Assembly (NCBI RefSeq): GCF_002732165.1
Contig: NZ_MRZO01000004.1
Location: 124,001 to 188,000, forward strand
Direction: 5' to 3'
Length of the DNA: 64,000 nucleotides
DNA from: Staphylococcus xylosus
Lineage (GTDB): Bacteria > Bacillota > Bacilli > Staphylococcales > Staphylococcaceae
The translations under genes were made by a program, and so were the position numbers. Positions 52,078 through 61,816 of the stretch are shown here, one piece after another (positions within the stretch are counted from its first letter, which is position 1; the number at the start of each line of letters is the position of its first letter). Below the pieces are notes generated by a model. It had not been told where the DNA came from. It searched no databases and saw only the letters and a list, made by a program, of their open reading frames with translations.

Positions 52078-52896
52078 TTATCCAAGCGCAACGTCTAAAA
52101 TCATCATGATAGTGAACCCTAACATGAGGCTCATTGTTGCAAGGTCAGTATTATTACTAGCTTGAGAATCAGGAATAAGTTCTTCAACAACTACAAATAT
52201 CATCGCGCCTGCAGCAAATGCCAAGGCATACGGTAGCATAGGTGTAACGACCAGTACGGCTGCTGCACCAATTGTAGCAAATATAGGCTCGACAATAGCA
52301 GACGCTTGCCCATAGTTAAAGGCTTTCCATCTAGAAGCACCAGCTGCTCTTATTGGCATAGACAAGGCTGCACCTTCTGGAATGTTTTGGATACCAATCC
52401 CTATAGCTAAACCAAGGGCACCTAAAAATGTAGCCTGCCCATTGCCAGCTACGATACCACCAAATGCCACACCAATAGATAAACCTTCGGGTATATTGTG
52501 TAGCGTTATAGCTAAAACGAGTAACGTATTCTTATTGAGTTTTTTTGTGCCTACACCTTCTTGATATTGGTTTGTGTCTTGGGTGTTTGGGTGTATGTGT
52601 GGGATAACTAAATCTAGTGCACGAATAAATACTCCGCCCAATAGAAAACCGATAGCAGCCGGTAGCCACGGTAATGATGTACCTTCGCCATAATTAATAG
52701 CTGGTTGCAAGAGTGACCAAAAGCTAGCTGCAATCATTATACCCGCAGCGAAACCTTGCATTGAATTTAAAATCTTATCGTTTACTCTTTTGAAAATAAA
52801 AACAGCTGCAGCTCCTAATGCAGTAAGTAGCCATGTAATAATACCTGCTATTAATGCTTGGATATAAGGAGGCAAGTTTTGGAAAAATTCCGACAT
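52078..52896 (-). CDS. ZIP-family metal transporter
   Basis: A 272-residue, eight-helix ZIP protein of the GufA/ZupT type. The metal motif HNIPEGLSIGVAF lies in helix 4 (about residue 135) and IQNIPEGAALSMPIR in helix 5; the His-rich loop after helix 3 is short (IPHIHPNTQDTN). Likely imports zinc, possibly also iron or manganese. ATG 52896 has AAAGGAG eight bases upstream; the earlier ATG is too close. Divergent from the ABC-F gene. No Zur or MntR box was recognisable upstream. Confidence 0.9.
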   Translation of the reverse strand: MSEFFQNLPPYIQALIAGIITWLLTALGAAAVFIFKRVNDKILNSMQGFAAGIMIAASFWSLLQPAINYGEGTSLPWLPAAIGFLLGGVFIRALDLVIPHIHPNTQDTNQYQEGVGTKKLNKNTLLVLAITLHNIPEGLSIGVAFGGIVAGNGQATFLGALGLAIGIGIQNIPEGAALSMPIRAAGASRWKAFNYGQASAIVEPIFATIGAAAVLVVTPMLPYALAFAAGAMIFVVVEELIPDSQASNNTDLATMSLMLGFTIMMILDVALG

Positions 52897-53008
52897 AAGC
52901 ATTGCTCCTTTGTATCATTTGAGTTAAAAAAGGTGTATAATATGTAGAACTGAAATTAAGTTTAACAGAAATAATTATAATTTTCGATATTAAAAAGGAT
53001 GTTGGGCA

Positions 53009-54889
53009 ATGGAAGCATACAAAATTGAACATTTACATAAATCATATGCCGATAAAACCATTTTTGATAATTTGCAGTTGTCAATCTCTGAAGGTGAAAA
53101 AATAGGACTTGTAGGTATAAATGGTACAGGTAAAAGTACATTATTGAAGGTAATAGCTGGATTGGATGAAGACTTTGAGGCAGAAGTATCACATCCCAAT
53201 GCTTATCGCATCCGATATTCTTCTCAAAAACATGACTTTGATCAAAATATGACGGTGTTTGAAGCAGTATTAACTTCAGAAACTGAAACAATTAAAGTTA
53301 TAAGAACGTATGAAAATGCTTTGGCGCGATATACAGCGACCCAAAGTAATGAAGATTTTCAGAAAATGATGCAAGCACAAGAAGCAATGGATAATTACCA
53401 AGCATGGGATTATAGTGCTGAAATTAAAACGATTCTTTCTAAATTAGGTATTTATGATACAAACAAAGAAGTGAGTGAACTTTCAGGAGGCCAACAGAAA
53501 CGCGTTGGTTTAGCTAAAACACTTATTGAACAACCTGATTTATTACTATTAGACGAACCAACAAACCATTTAGATTTTGAATCAATCAATTGGTTAATCA
53601 ACTATGTGAAACAATATCCGCATACAGTATTATTTATCACACACGATCGTTATTTCCTAAATGAAGTATCCTCGCGCATTATTGAATTAGATAGAGGTAA
53701 GCTTACAACCTATGTAGGAAATTACGAAGATTATATAGCTCAACGCGCAGAAAACGAAATTATAGAACAAAAACAACAAGCGAAACAGCAATCCTTATAC
53801 AAGAAGGAACTTGAATGGATGCGTGCTGGCGTTAAGGCACGTACGACTAAGCAGCAAGCTCGTAAAAATAGATTCAACGACCTAGAACAAGATGTGAAAA
53901 ATCAACACCAACAAGATAAAGCCTCTTTAAACCTTGCTTATTCTAGATTAGGGAAACAAGTCTTCGAATTAGAAGGCTTAACGAAACGCATTCATCAAAA
54001 AACATTATTTAAAGATGTAACGCAAATTATCCAAAGTGGTCAACAAATTGGTATTGTTGGTCCAAATGGTGCAGGTAAAACAACGTTACTGAATATCTTA
54101 AACGGTGAAGATAAAGATTTTGAAGGTGACCTTAAAATTGGTCAAACGGTAAAAGTCGCTTATTTTAAACAAACTGAGGAACGACTAGATCGTGATATAA
54201 GAATGATAGATTATTTGAGGGAAGAAAGTGAAGTTGCTAAAGAAAAAGATGGCACGTCAGTATCAATCACTCAATTACTCGAAAGGTTCTTATTTCCAAG
54301 TTCAACACATGGTAAAAAGATTTATAAATTATCAGGTGGAGAACAGAAAAGATTATACCTTTTAAGCTTATTGGTACACCAACCGAATGTACTTCTTCTA
54401 GATGAGCCAACAAATGATTTAGATACAGAAACACTTACAATTCTTGAAGATTATATTGAAACGTTTGGTGGCGCCGTCATCACAGTTAGTCACGATAGAT
54501 ATTTCTTAAATAAAGTAGCACAAGAGTATTGGTATATTCATGATGGACAAATGGAGCGCATCATCGGTACTTTTGAAGATTATGAAGCTTACAAAAAGGA
54601 ACAACATCAGTTAAAAGAGCAAAAGAGTCAACAGTCTAAAGTCAAACAACAACCTGACAAGAAAAAGAAAAAAGGTTTATCTTTTAAAGAAAAACAAGAG
54701 TATGAAATGATTGTCGAGCGTATTGATACAACTGAAGAACGATTAGAAACTATAGAAAAAGAAATGATTGAGGCAACCTCTGATTATGCCAAGATTAAAG
54801 AACTAAGCGAAGAACAACGAAGATTAAATGCGTTGTATGAAGAAGATATTGCAAGATGGAGCGAACTTGAAGAACAAAAAGAACAATGA
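53009..54889 (+). CDS. ABC-F family ATPase
   Basis: A 626-residue soluble protein with two ATP-binding domains and no membrane helices. Domain 1: GINGTGKST, LSGGQQKRVGLA, LLLDEPTNHLD. Domain 2: GPNGAGKTT, LSGGEQKRLYLL, LLLDEPTNDLD. A charged linker with the ARTTKQQARKNRF segment joins them, and a Lys/Glu-rich coiled coil ends the protein (about 550-626), the Uup/YdiF layout. ABC-F proteins act on the ribosome in translation or antibiotic protection; nothing indicates a resistance type. Followed by recQ after 13 bases. Confidence 0.92.
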   Translation: MEAYKIEHLHKSYADKTIFDNLQLSISEGEKIGLVGINGTGKSTLLKVIAGLDEDFEAEVSHPNAYRIRYSSQKHDFDQNMTVFEAVLTSETETIKVIRTYENALARYTATQSNEDFQKMMQAQEAMDNYQAWDYSAEIKTILSKLGIYDTNKEVSELSGGQQKRVGLAKTLIEQPDLLLLDEPTNHLDFESINWLINYVKQYPHTVLFITHDRYFLNEVSSRIIELDRGKLTTYVGNYEDYIAQRAENEIIEQKQQAKQQSLYKKELEWMRAGVKARTTKQQARKNRFNDLEQDVKNQHQQDKASLNLAYSRLGKQVFELEGLTKRIHQKTLFKDVTQIIQSGQQIGIVGPNGAGKTTLLNILNGEDKDFEGDLKIGQTVKVAYFKQTEERLDRDIRMIDYLREESEVAKEKDGTSVSITQLLERFLFPSSTHGKKIYKLSGGEQKRLYLLSLLVHQPNVLLLDEPTNDLDTETLTILEDYIETFGGAVITVSHDRYFLNKVAQEYWYIHDGQMERIIGTFEDYEAYKKEQHQLKEQKSQQSKVKQQPDKKKKKGLSFKEKQEYEMIVERIDTTEERLETIEKEMIEATSDYAKIKELSEEQRRLNALYEEDIARWSELEEQKEQ

Positions 54890-54902
54890 GGGATTTTATA
54901 AC

Positions 54903-56681
54903 ATGGAGTCAACTTTATCGCATTATTTTGGCTATGACACATACCGTCCTGGTCAAAAAGAAATCATATCAAAAGTATTAGATCATCAAAATGTGCTCGG
55001 CGTTTTACCTACCGGCGGGGGAAAATCAATTTGTTATCAAGTACCAGGATTAATGTTGGGTGGCACAACAATTGTAATCAGCCCATTAATCTCATTGATG
55101 AAAGACCAAGTTGATCAATTAAAGGCAATGGGTATTCGTGCAGCATATTTAAATAGTAGTTTAACTCAAAAACAACAAAAAGAAATTGAAACACAATTAA
55201 GAAAAGGTGAAATTCAATTCTTATATGTTGCACCAGAACGTTTTGATAACGCTTATTTTATTAGCTTATTACAACAATTATCAATTCATTTAGTTGCTTT
55301 TGATGAAGCGCACTGTATTTCTAAATGGGGACATGATTTTAGACCAAGTTATCAAGATGTAATCCATAAGGTATTTGCATTGCCACAAGACTTTACGATC
55401 GTTGCACTAACTGCAACAGCAACTATTGAAGTTCAAAAAGACATAATGGAACGTTTGAATATAGGAAAAAATGATGAGATAAAAACGAGTACAAAAAGAC
55501 GAAATCTCGTGTTTCAAGTCAATCCTACATATCAACGACAAAAATTTGTTATGGAATATGTGAAGCAACATAAAAAGGCAGCGGGCATTATCTACTGCTC
55601 TACACGTAAACAAGTTGAAGAATTACATGAAGCTTTACAGAATAATGATATCAACAGCACGATTTATCACGCTGGACTAACAAACAAAGAACGTGAAGCA
55701 GCGCAAAATGATTTTGTGTATGATCGAGTACGTATTGTTGTTGCGACTAATGCTTTTGGTATGGGTATAGATAAATCCAATGTGAGATTTGTTATACATT
55801 ATAATATGCCTGGCGATTTAGAATCGTATTATCAAGAAGCAGGGCGTGCCGGTCGTGATGGCTTGAACAGTGATTGTATCTTATTATTTAGTGAACGAGA
55901 TATTGGATTACATCAATATTTTATTTCATCTTCAAAAGCTGATGATGACTATAAAGATAAAATGGGTGAAAAATTAACAAAAATGATTCTCTACACTAAA
56001 ACGAAAAAATGTTTAGAGGCCACTTTAGTTCATTATTTTGAACCAAACGAAAAACTTGAAGAATGTGAACAATGTAGTAATTGTGTCATTGAAAATAAGA
56101 CTTATAATATGACGAACGAAGCGAAAATGATTGTAAGTTGTATAGCTCGTATGAAGCAAAAAGAGAGTTATAGTGTCATTATACAGGTGTTAAGAGGCGA
56201 AGATTCTGATTATATTCGTTATTGTGATTATAACGAACTCTCAACACATGGAATTATGAAAAATTATACAACTTCAGAACTTAGCCATTTGATAGATGAA
56301 TTGAGATTTAAAGGGTTTTTAAATGAACACGATGAGATTTTAACGTGTGATCAATCTGTTAAGAATTTGCTCGGCGAGCAAGTTGAAATATTTACAACTC
56401 CATTCAAACGAAAAACTAGAGAAAAAGTAAATATAAATACGGTAGAAGGTGTGGACCGTGCACTATTTGATGAATTGATTAGCGTCCGCAAAGAATTAAG
56501 TGAGAGCTTGAGTATTCCACCAGTTAGTATTTTTTCAGATTTTACATTAGAAGAATTTGCTAAAAGAAAACCAGAAACAAAACAAGAAATGATTTTAATT
56601 GAAGGTGTAGGTAGTTATAAATTAAAACATTATTGCCCGATGTTTTTAGAAAAAATTCAATCATATAAATCTAAAATCTAG
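54903..56681 (+). CDS. recQ: RecQ-type DNA helicase
   Basis: A 592-residue 3'-5' DNA helicase. Motif I is LPTGGGKSICYQ, motif II DEAHCISKWGHDFRP, and motif VI QEAGRAGRDG; the zinc-binding Cys residues appear in CLEATLVHYF and CEQCSNC, and an HRDC domain closes the protein (LFDELISVRKEL and the later EGVGSYKLKHY). It unwinds recombination and repair intermediates. ATG 54903 follows GAGGG by 10 bases; a longer frame overlaps the ABC-F gene and is not needed. Probably co-transcribed with the ABC-F gene. Confidence 0.93.
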   Translation: MESTLSHYFGYDTYRPGQKEIISKVLDHQNVLGVLPTGGGKSICYQVPGLMLGGTTIVISPLISLMKDQVDQLKAMGIRAAYLNSSLTQKQQKEIETQLRKGEIQFLYVAPERFDNAYFISLLQQLSIHLVAFDEAHCISKWGHDFRPSYQDVIHKVFALPQDFTIVALTATATIEVQKDIMERLNIGKNDEIKTSTKRRNLVFQVNPTYQRQKFVMEYVKQHKKAAGIIYCSTRKQVEELHEALQNNDINSTIYHAGLTNKEREAAQNDFVYDRVRIVVATNAFGMGIDKSNVRFVIHYNMPGDLESYYQEAGRAGRDGLNSDCILLFSERDIGLHQYFISSSKADDDYKDKMGEKLTKMILYTKTKKCLEATLVHYFEPNEKLEECEQCSNCVIENKTYNMTNEAKMIVSCIARMKQKESYSVIIQVLRGEDSDYIRYCDYNELSTHGIMKNYTTSELSHLIDELRFKGFLNEHDEILTCDQSVKNLLGEQVEIFTTPFKRKTREKVNINTVEGVDRALFDELISVRKELSESLSIPPVSIFSDFTLEEFAKRKPETKQEMILIEGVGSYKLKHYCPMFLEKIQSYKSKI

Positions 56682-57135
56682 CAGATTCAAACAGCTAATG
56701 TGCACAAATAATTGCGATAGAATGAGTCACTTATATGCTATTAAGATAATCGCGATGATCCTTGCACTAAAAATAGGCTTAACAAAACGCTTTTCTAAGT
56801 TGAGATTGTTGAGAGTTCAAGGTTGTAGCCATCTTCTAATAGAATTTGATAGTTGTACCCCTATTGATTATCATAAGTGAAAAATAAATAAACTAAAGTT
56901 ATTAAGCGAAGTTAATTTGACAATAATTAATATACTATGCAAACTCTTAAGACATAGATATAATTTTATTTCGAATTAACTTCGTTTTTTTAAAGATTAT
57001 AACGATGACTTGTAAGTTAAATGCTATGGATAAATTAATTGAATTATACATAAAATCAATAAAAATAGGGAATATACCATTTAATTGAAAATGCAAATTT
57101 TTGTTAAATGAATATACGATAATGAAGGTGACAAA
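56682..57135. other. Intergenic region after recQ
   Basis: No gene I can support. The first 200 bases are less AT-rich than usual for an intergenic stretch and may be decayed coding sequence. A long-loop hairpin at 56907-56984 is the probable recQ terminator. Confidence 0.45.
56907..56984 (+). terminator. Probable long-loop terminator after recQ
   Basis: CGAAGTTAATT (56907-56917) pairs with its complement (56974-56984), followed by six T; the loop is 56 bases with weak internal pairing. Confidence 0.5.
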
Positions 57136-58098
57136 GTGATAGAATTTAAAAATGTAGTTAAACGTTACGGTGATAAAGTAGCTGTTGATGATATTAGTTT
57201 TAATATTGATGAAGGAGAATTCTTTGTTTTAATCGGGCCGTCTGGTTGCGGCAAGACAACTACGCTAAAAATGATAAATCGATTAATTTCTCTTTCTGAA
57301 GGTTATATTTATTTTAAAGATAAACCGATAAGTGATTATCCAATATATGAAATGCGTTGGGATATTGGCTATGTTTTACAACAAATTGCATTATTTCCGC
57401 ATATGACAATTAAGGAAAATATTGCGCAAGTACCGCAAATGAAGAAGTGGAAAGATGCCGATATAGATCAACGTATTGATGAACTAATGGATATGGTAGG
57501 ATTAGAACCTGAAGTATATAAAGATCGTAAACCAGATGAACTTTCCGGTGGACAACAGCAACGTGTAGGCGTTATTCGTGCTCTGGCAGCTGATCCACCA
57601 GTTATTTTAATGGACGAACCATATAGTGCTTTGGACCCAATTAGCCGTGAAAAATTACAAGATGATTTAATTGAATTACAACAAAAAATCAAAAAAACAA
57701 TTATATTTGTAACTCATGATATTCAAGAAGCTATGAAGATGGGCGACCGTATATGTTTGTTGAATAAAGGCCATGTCGAACAAATAGATACACCAGAAGG
57801 CTTTGTCACAAATCCCAAAAATGACTTTGTTAAACAATTTATGGGTGACAAATTAAACCGATCAGTTAATGAGTTGAAACTTTCCGAAGTAACAAATCAA
57901 CTATCTATACAAGAAGGAGAAACAAAAGAAGGTTATCCAATCATTGACAGTAATTTATATGTTAAAGACGTATATACAGATTTGATAAACAATGAAGCGG
58001 TTATTATAAATGATTCAGCTACCTCCACACAGCGAGTGTTAAGACGAAAAGACATTTTTCAAATTTTGTCAGAGCATAAAGGAGGTCATGATGAATGA
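57136..58098 (+). CDS. Opu-type osmolyte ABC transporter, ATP-binding subunit
   Basis: A 320-residue ATPase of the ProV/OpuA-OpuC type. Walker A is GPSGCGKTT (about 36-44), signature LSGGQQQRV and Walker B VILMDEPYSALD; the C-terminal about 70 residues replace a full CBS pair and look degenerate. Likely substrate: glycine betaine, carnitine or choline for osmoprotection. The start is GTG with GAAGGTG upstream. It overlaps the permease gene by four bases (ATGA). Confidence 0.9.
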   Translation: MIEFKNVVKRYGDKVAVDDISFNIDEGEFFVLIGPSGCGKTTTLKMINRLISLSEGYIYFKDKPISDYPIYEMRWDIGYVLQQIALFPHMTIKENIAQVPQMKKWKDADIDQRIDELMDMVGLEPEVYKDRKPDELSGGQQQRVGVIRALAADPPVILMDEPYSALDPISREKLQDDLIELQQKIKKTIIFVTHDIQEAMKMGDRICLLNKGHVEQIDTPEGFVTNPKNDFVKQFMGDKLNRSVNELKLSEVTNQLSIQEGETKEGYPIIDSNLYVKDVYTDLINNEAVIINDSATSTQRVLRRKDIFQILSEHKGGHDE

Positions 58099-59612
58099 AT
58101 ACCTTCATTAATACACTTTTAGAGCGTAGAGGACAATTAATAACAACGATATTTGAACATATACAATTATCTTTTATAGCACTTTTGATTGCAGCAATAA
58201 TCGGTGTGCCGTTAGGTATATTTTTAACAAAAACACGTAAACTTTCCGAAATTGTTATGAATATCGCGGCGATACTTCAAACGATACCTTCATTAGCATT
58301 GTTAGGGTTAATGATACCGCTATTCGGTATAGGGAAAGTTCCGGCGGTTATAGCATTAGTTGTATATGCGCTATTACCAATTTTAAGAAATACATATACT
58401 GGTATTAAGGAAGTAGATGCCTCATTAGTAGAAGCGGCAAAAGGTATTGGTATGAAACCAGGTAGAAGATTGATTAAAGTAGAATTACCGATTGCTATGC
58501 CAGTCATTATGGCGGGTGTTCGTACGGCAATGGTATTAATTATTGGTACAGCAACGTTAGCTGCGTTAATCGGTGCTGGCGGCTTAGGTGATTTAATATT
58601 ACTGGGAATTGATAGAAATGATTCATCACTTATTTTAATTGGTGCCATACCAGCGGCATTATTAGCTATTTTATTCGATTTAGTGTTACGTTTTATGCAA
58701 AAACTTTCATATAAAAAACTTTTGGTGTCACTTGGAGCGATTGTTATTATTTTATTGCTAATAATTATTGCACCGTTGTTAGCCCAAAAAGGAGATAAGA
58801 TTGTTTTAGCTGGAAAATTAGGTTCAGAGCCATCTGTAATAACTAATATGTATAAAATATTAATCGAGGAAGAAACCGATAATACAGTAGAAGTTAAAGA
58901 TGGTATGGGGAAAACTTCATTCCTTTTTAACGCGCTAAAATCTGATGATATTGATGGTTATTTAGAATTCACTGGAACTGTATTAGGTGAATTAACTAAA
59001 GAAGATTTAAAATCTAAGCAGGAAGCAAAAGTATACAATCAAGCGAAGTCTAGTTTAGAAGATAAATATGATATGACGATGTTGAAACCTATGAAATACA
59101 ATAATACGTATGCATTAGCAGTAAAAAAAGATTTTGCTGAAAAACATAACATCAAAACAATTGGCGATTTGAATAAAGTAAGTGACGAGATTAAACCAGG
59201 CTTTACATTGGAGTTTAATGATCGCGATGATGGATATCCAGCTGTTAAAAAAGCCTACGATCTAGATGTAGGTGATGTAAAAACAATGGAACCAAAATTA
59301 CGTTATCAAGCAATCGAGAATGGAGATATTAACCTGATTGATGCTTATTCAACGGATGCCGAATTAAAACAATATGATATGATTGTTTTAGAAGATGATA
59401 AGCATGTGTTCCCGCCTTATCAAGGAGCTCCAATGTTTAAAACATCTTACCTGAAAGAACATTCTGAAATTAAAAAACCACTAAACCGCTTAGCTGGGAA
59501 AATTTCAGACGAAGATATGCAGGCTATGAATTATGATGTAACAGTGAAAAAGAAAGACCCTTATAATGTTGCAAAAAATTATCTAGAGAAACATAATTTA
59601 ATCGATAAATAA
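58095..59612 (+). CDS. Opu-type permease fused to its substrate-binding domain
   Basis: A 505-residue fusion. Residues 1-210 are the permease, with the EAAKGIGMKPGRR loop that contacts the ATPase; after a further helix (about 212-232) the rest is an OpuC/ProX-type binding domain on the outside (GKLGSEPSVITNMYKILIEE onward, with DRDDGYPAVKKAYDL and YSTDAELKQYDM). The fusion tethers the receptor to the channel, as in ProWX/OpuCB-CC fusions of other Firmicutes. Coupled to the ATPase gene; terminator at 59629-59679. Confidence 0.9.
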   Translation: MNTFINTLLERRGQLITTIFEHIQLSFIALLIAAIIGVPLGIFLTKTRKLSEIVMNIAAILQTIPSLALLGLMIPLFGIGKVPAVIALVVYALLPILRNTYTGIKEVDASLVEAAKGIGMKPGRRLIKVELPIAMPVIMAGVRTAMVLIIGTATLAALIGAGGLGDLILLGIDRNDSSLILIGAIPAALLAILFDLVLRFMQKLSYKKLLVSLGAIVIILLLIIIAPLLAQKGDKIVLAGKLGSEPSVITNMYKILIEEETDNTVEVKDGMGKTSFLFNALKSDDIDGYLEFTGTVLGELTKEDLKSKQEAKVYNQAKSSLEDKYDMTMLKPMKYNNTYALAVKKDFAEKHNIKTIGDLNKVSDEIKPGFTLEFNDRDDGYPAVKKAYDLDVGDVKTMEPKLRYQAIENGDINLIDAYSTDAELKQYDMIVLEDDKHVFPPYQGAPMFKTSYLKEHSEIKKPLNRLAGKISDEDMQAMNYDVTVKKKDPYNVAKNYLEKHNLIDK

Positions 59613-59628
59613 ATCTTAATAAAATAAT

Positions 59629-59679
59629 ATGAGACTGTTAACTTGGTATGAAACATAATACTAAGTTAGCTGGTCTCAT
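59629..59679 (+). terminator. Terminator of the Opu operon
   Basis: ATGAGAC (59629-59635) pairs with GTCTCAT-type sequence (59673-59679), with an inner AACTT/AAGTT stem, and is followed by T7. Confidence 0.78.
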
Positions 59680-59718
59680 TTTTTTATCTTTATAAATAAT
59701 GGTGTCTATATTGATACA

Positions 59719-59748
59719 TTGATTTTAGTCTGTTATAAGGTTTATAAT
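59719..59748 (+). promoter_or_regulatory. hisC promoter
   Basis: TTGATT (59719-59724), 18 bases, TATAAT (59743-59748). Confidence 0.6.
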
Positions 59749-59763
59749 AGTTACTAAGTTTTG

Positions 59764-59778
59764 AAATTTCTGTAAATT
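59764..59778 (+). promoter_or_regulatory. CodY-like box before hisC
   Basis: AAATTTCTGTAAATT matches AATTTTCWGAAAATT at 13 of 15 positions, downstream of the -10 and 20 bases before the start codon. Confidence 0.5.
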
Positions 59779-59798
59779 CAAGGAGGACCGAAGCAACT

Positions 59799-60854
59799 AT
59801 GAAGAAACAAATTGAACAATTATCAGCTTACGAACCAGGACTATCACCTCGAGCATTAAAAGAACAATACGGAATTGAAGGTGAGTTATATAAATTAGCT
59901 TCTAATGAGAATTTATATGGTCCAACACCAAAAGTTAATGAGGCCATTCAAGCACATTTAGATGAGCTACAATTTTACCCTGAAACGGGTTCTCCATTAT
60001 TAAAAGAAGCAATAAGCAAACATTTAAATGTAGATGCATCACGTATATTATTCGGTGCTGGTTTAGATGAAGTTATCTTAATGATATCACGTGCAGTACT
60101 GACAGCTGGAGATAAAATTGTGACAAGTGAAATGACATTTGGACAATATTATCATAATGCAATTGTAGAATCTGCAAACGTAACACAAGTGCCGCTTCAA
60201 GAGGGTCATTTTGATTTAGAAGGTATTTTAGCGGAAATTGATAAAGATACTAAGTTGGTTTGGTTATGTAATCCAAACAATCCAACGGGAACTTATTTTT
60301 CACATGATGAATTACAGCGTTTTTTAGAACGTGTACCGAGTGATATCCCAGTTATTATTGATGAAGCATATGTTGAATTTGTTACTGCTGCTGATTTCCC
60401 AGATACATTAGCATTACAACAACAATTTGCCAATGCCTTTTTATTGCGTACATTTTCTAAAGCATATGGCTTGGCAGGTATGCGTATTGGATACGTTGTA
60501 GCCGCTAAAGAAGCTATTGATAAGTACAACATTATACGTCCGCCATTTAATGTTGGCCGTCTATCAGAATACGCTGCCTTAGCTGCATTAGAGGACCAGG
60601 CTTATTTAGCTTCTATACGTGATCGCAACGCTCAAGAGAGAGCAAAATTCTTTGAATTATCTCAAAGTGATGCGTTTTATCCTAGTCAAACGAATTTTAT
60701 TTATGTGAGAACAGATAAGCCACACGAATTGTATGAAGCATTGTTAAATGTAGGATGTATTACAAGAGAGTTTCCTAGAGGTGTGCGTATTACAATTGGG
60801 TTCCCAGAGCAAAATGAAAAAATGATAGAAGTACTTAAAGCGTTTAACTTCTAA
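59799..60854 (+). CDS. hisC: Histidinol-phosphate aminotransferase
   Basis: A 351-residue class I/II aminotransferase for the seventh step of histidine synthesis; it may also act on aromatic keto acids. The PLP lysine is Lys221 ([15 protein letters not shown]), with [12 protein letters not shown] near residue 33 and [11 protein letters not shown] at 157-167. AAGGAGG lies upstream of the ATG. It stands outside any his operon, as in S. aureus at this place. A CodY-like box suggests amino-acid control. Confidence 0.93.
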   Translation: MKKQIEQLSAYEPGLSPRALKEQYGIEGELYKLASNENLYGPTPKVNEAIQAHLDELQFYPETGSPLLKEAISKHLNVDASRILFGAGLDEVILMISRAVLTAGDKIVTSEMTFGQYYHNAIVESANVTQVPLQEGHFDLEGILAEIDKDTKLVWLCNPNNPTGTYFSHDELQRFLERVPSDIPVIIDEAYVEFVTAADFPDTLALQQQFANAFLLRTFSKAYGLAGMRIGYVVAAKEAIDKYNIIRPPFNVGRLSEYAALAALEDQAYLASIRDRNAQERAKFFELSQSDAFYPSQTNFIYVRTDKPHELYEALLNVGCITREFPRGVRITIGFPEQNEKMIEVLKAFNF

Positions 60855-60979
60855 AAATAATTCTTAATGAACGTTCAACGATACAAAATTTAGCATTTGA
60901 TTAATATTAGTATGGTGTTTATTATATGGCTATCCTATCGGTCTAGTAAAATACTTGAAGATGATAATATTAATGCTAT

Positions 60980-61017
60980 GTTCAATTTTGGTTTAGTTGA
61001 ACGTGTTTTGCTATAAT
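60980..61017 (+). promoter_or_regulatory. Promoter with inverted repeat before the nucleotidase gene
   Basis: TTGGTT (60988-60993), 18 bases, TATAAT (61012-61017). GTTCAA (60980-60985) and TTGAAC (60997-61002) frame the -35 box, a possible operator. Confidence 0.45.
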
Positions 61018-61103
61018 TGAGGTGTATCGGGATAGATTTGTTATGTATATATTACGTTACAAATTAAAGAATATAAAGTAAGAAAAAGGGAGTAGAGTAG
61101 TAC

Positions 61104-61652
61104 ATGACTAGAAAATCAATAGCGATTGATATGGATGAAGTACTTGCTGATACAGTGGGTGCATTAATTGAAGATGTAAATAAACGCACAGATTTAGGTA
61201 TTTCTATAGATATGTTAGATGGTATTAAATTAAGACATGCGATGCCTGAACATGATGGCTTACTGACTGAAATTTTACGTGAACCTGGATTTTTTAAAAA
61301 ATTAGAAGTTATGGCTGATGCACAAGAAGTTGTGAAGAAGTTAACTGAACATTATGATGTATTTATTGCCACTGCTGCAATGGATGTACCGACGTCGTTT
61401 CATGATAAATATAATTGGTTGAGAGAGTATTTCCCGTTTCTTGATCCTCAACATTTTGTATTTTGTGGTCGAAAAGATATTGTTAACGCAGATTATTTAA
61501 TTGACGATAATCCACGACAGTTAAGTATCTTTACTGGAACACCAATTATGTACACAGCAACACATAATATTAATGATGATAGATTTGCACGTGTTAATAA
61601 TTGGAAAGATGTAGAGCAGTATTTTTTAGGAGATAGTGAATACAAGATTTGA
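61104..61652 (+). CDS. 5'(3')-deoxyribonucleotidase, HAD family
   Basis: A 182-residue HAD phosphatase of the NT5C type. The nucleophile motif is IDMDEVLAD (residues 7-15, Asp8 and Asp10 in the DxD), FIATAAM is motif II, and [10 protein letters not shown] motif IV. It would dephosphorylate deoxyribonucleoside monophosphates. AAAAAGGGAGTAG lies upstream of the ATG. A single-gene unit between hisC and the convergent lipid-kinase gene. Confidence 0.88.
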   Translation: MTRKSIAIDMDEVLADTVGALIEDVNKRTDLGISIDMLDGIKLRHAMPEHDGLLTEILREPGFFKKLEVMADAQEVVKKLTEHYDVFIATAAMDVPTSFHDKYNWLREYFPFLDPQHFVFCGRKDIVNADYLIDDNPRQLSIFTGTPIMYTATHNINDDRFARVNNWKDVEQYFLGDSEYKI

Positions 61653-61733
61653 ATATTTGTTAGCAGTGAAGTGGGTGGGTTTATTGCCTTTTTGCTGCTT
61701 TTATTTATAAATTTTAAACATTATGCAAGCATT

Positions 61734-61785
61734 AAAAATAAGATTTTATTATTGGTATTATAGCCACTAATAAAATCTTATTTTT
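61734..61785. terminator. Bidirectional terminator
   Basis: Perfect 18-bp arms (61734-61751 and 61768-61785) with T runs on both strands. Confidence 0.88.
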
Positions 61786-61816
61786 TACGTTATTAGGTTG
61801 TAAATCAGTGTTTTTG

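Noticed and set aside
56698..56880. 60-residue ORF downstream of recQ
   Set aside because: GTG start without ribosome site; not similar to anything I recognise.
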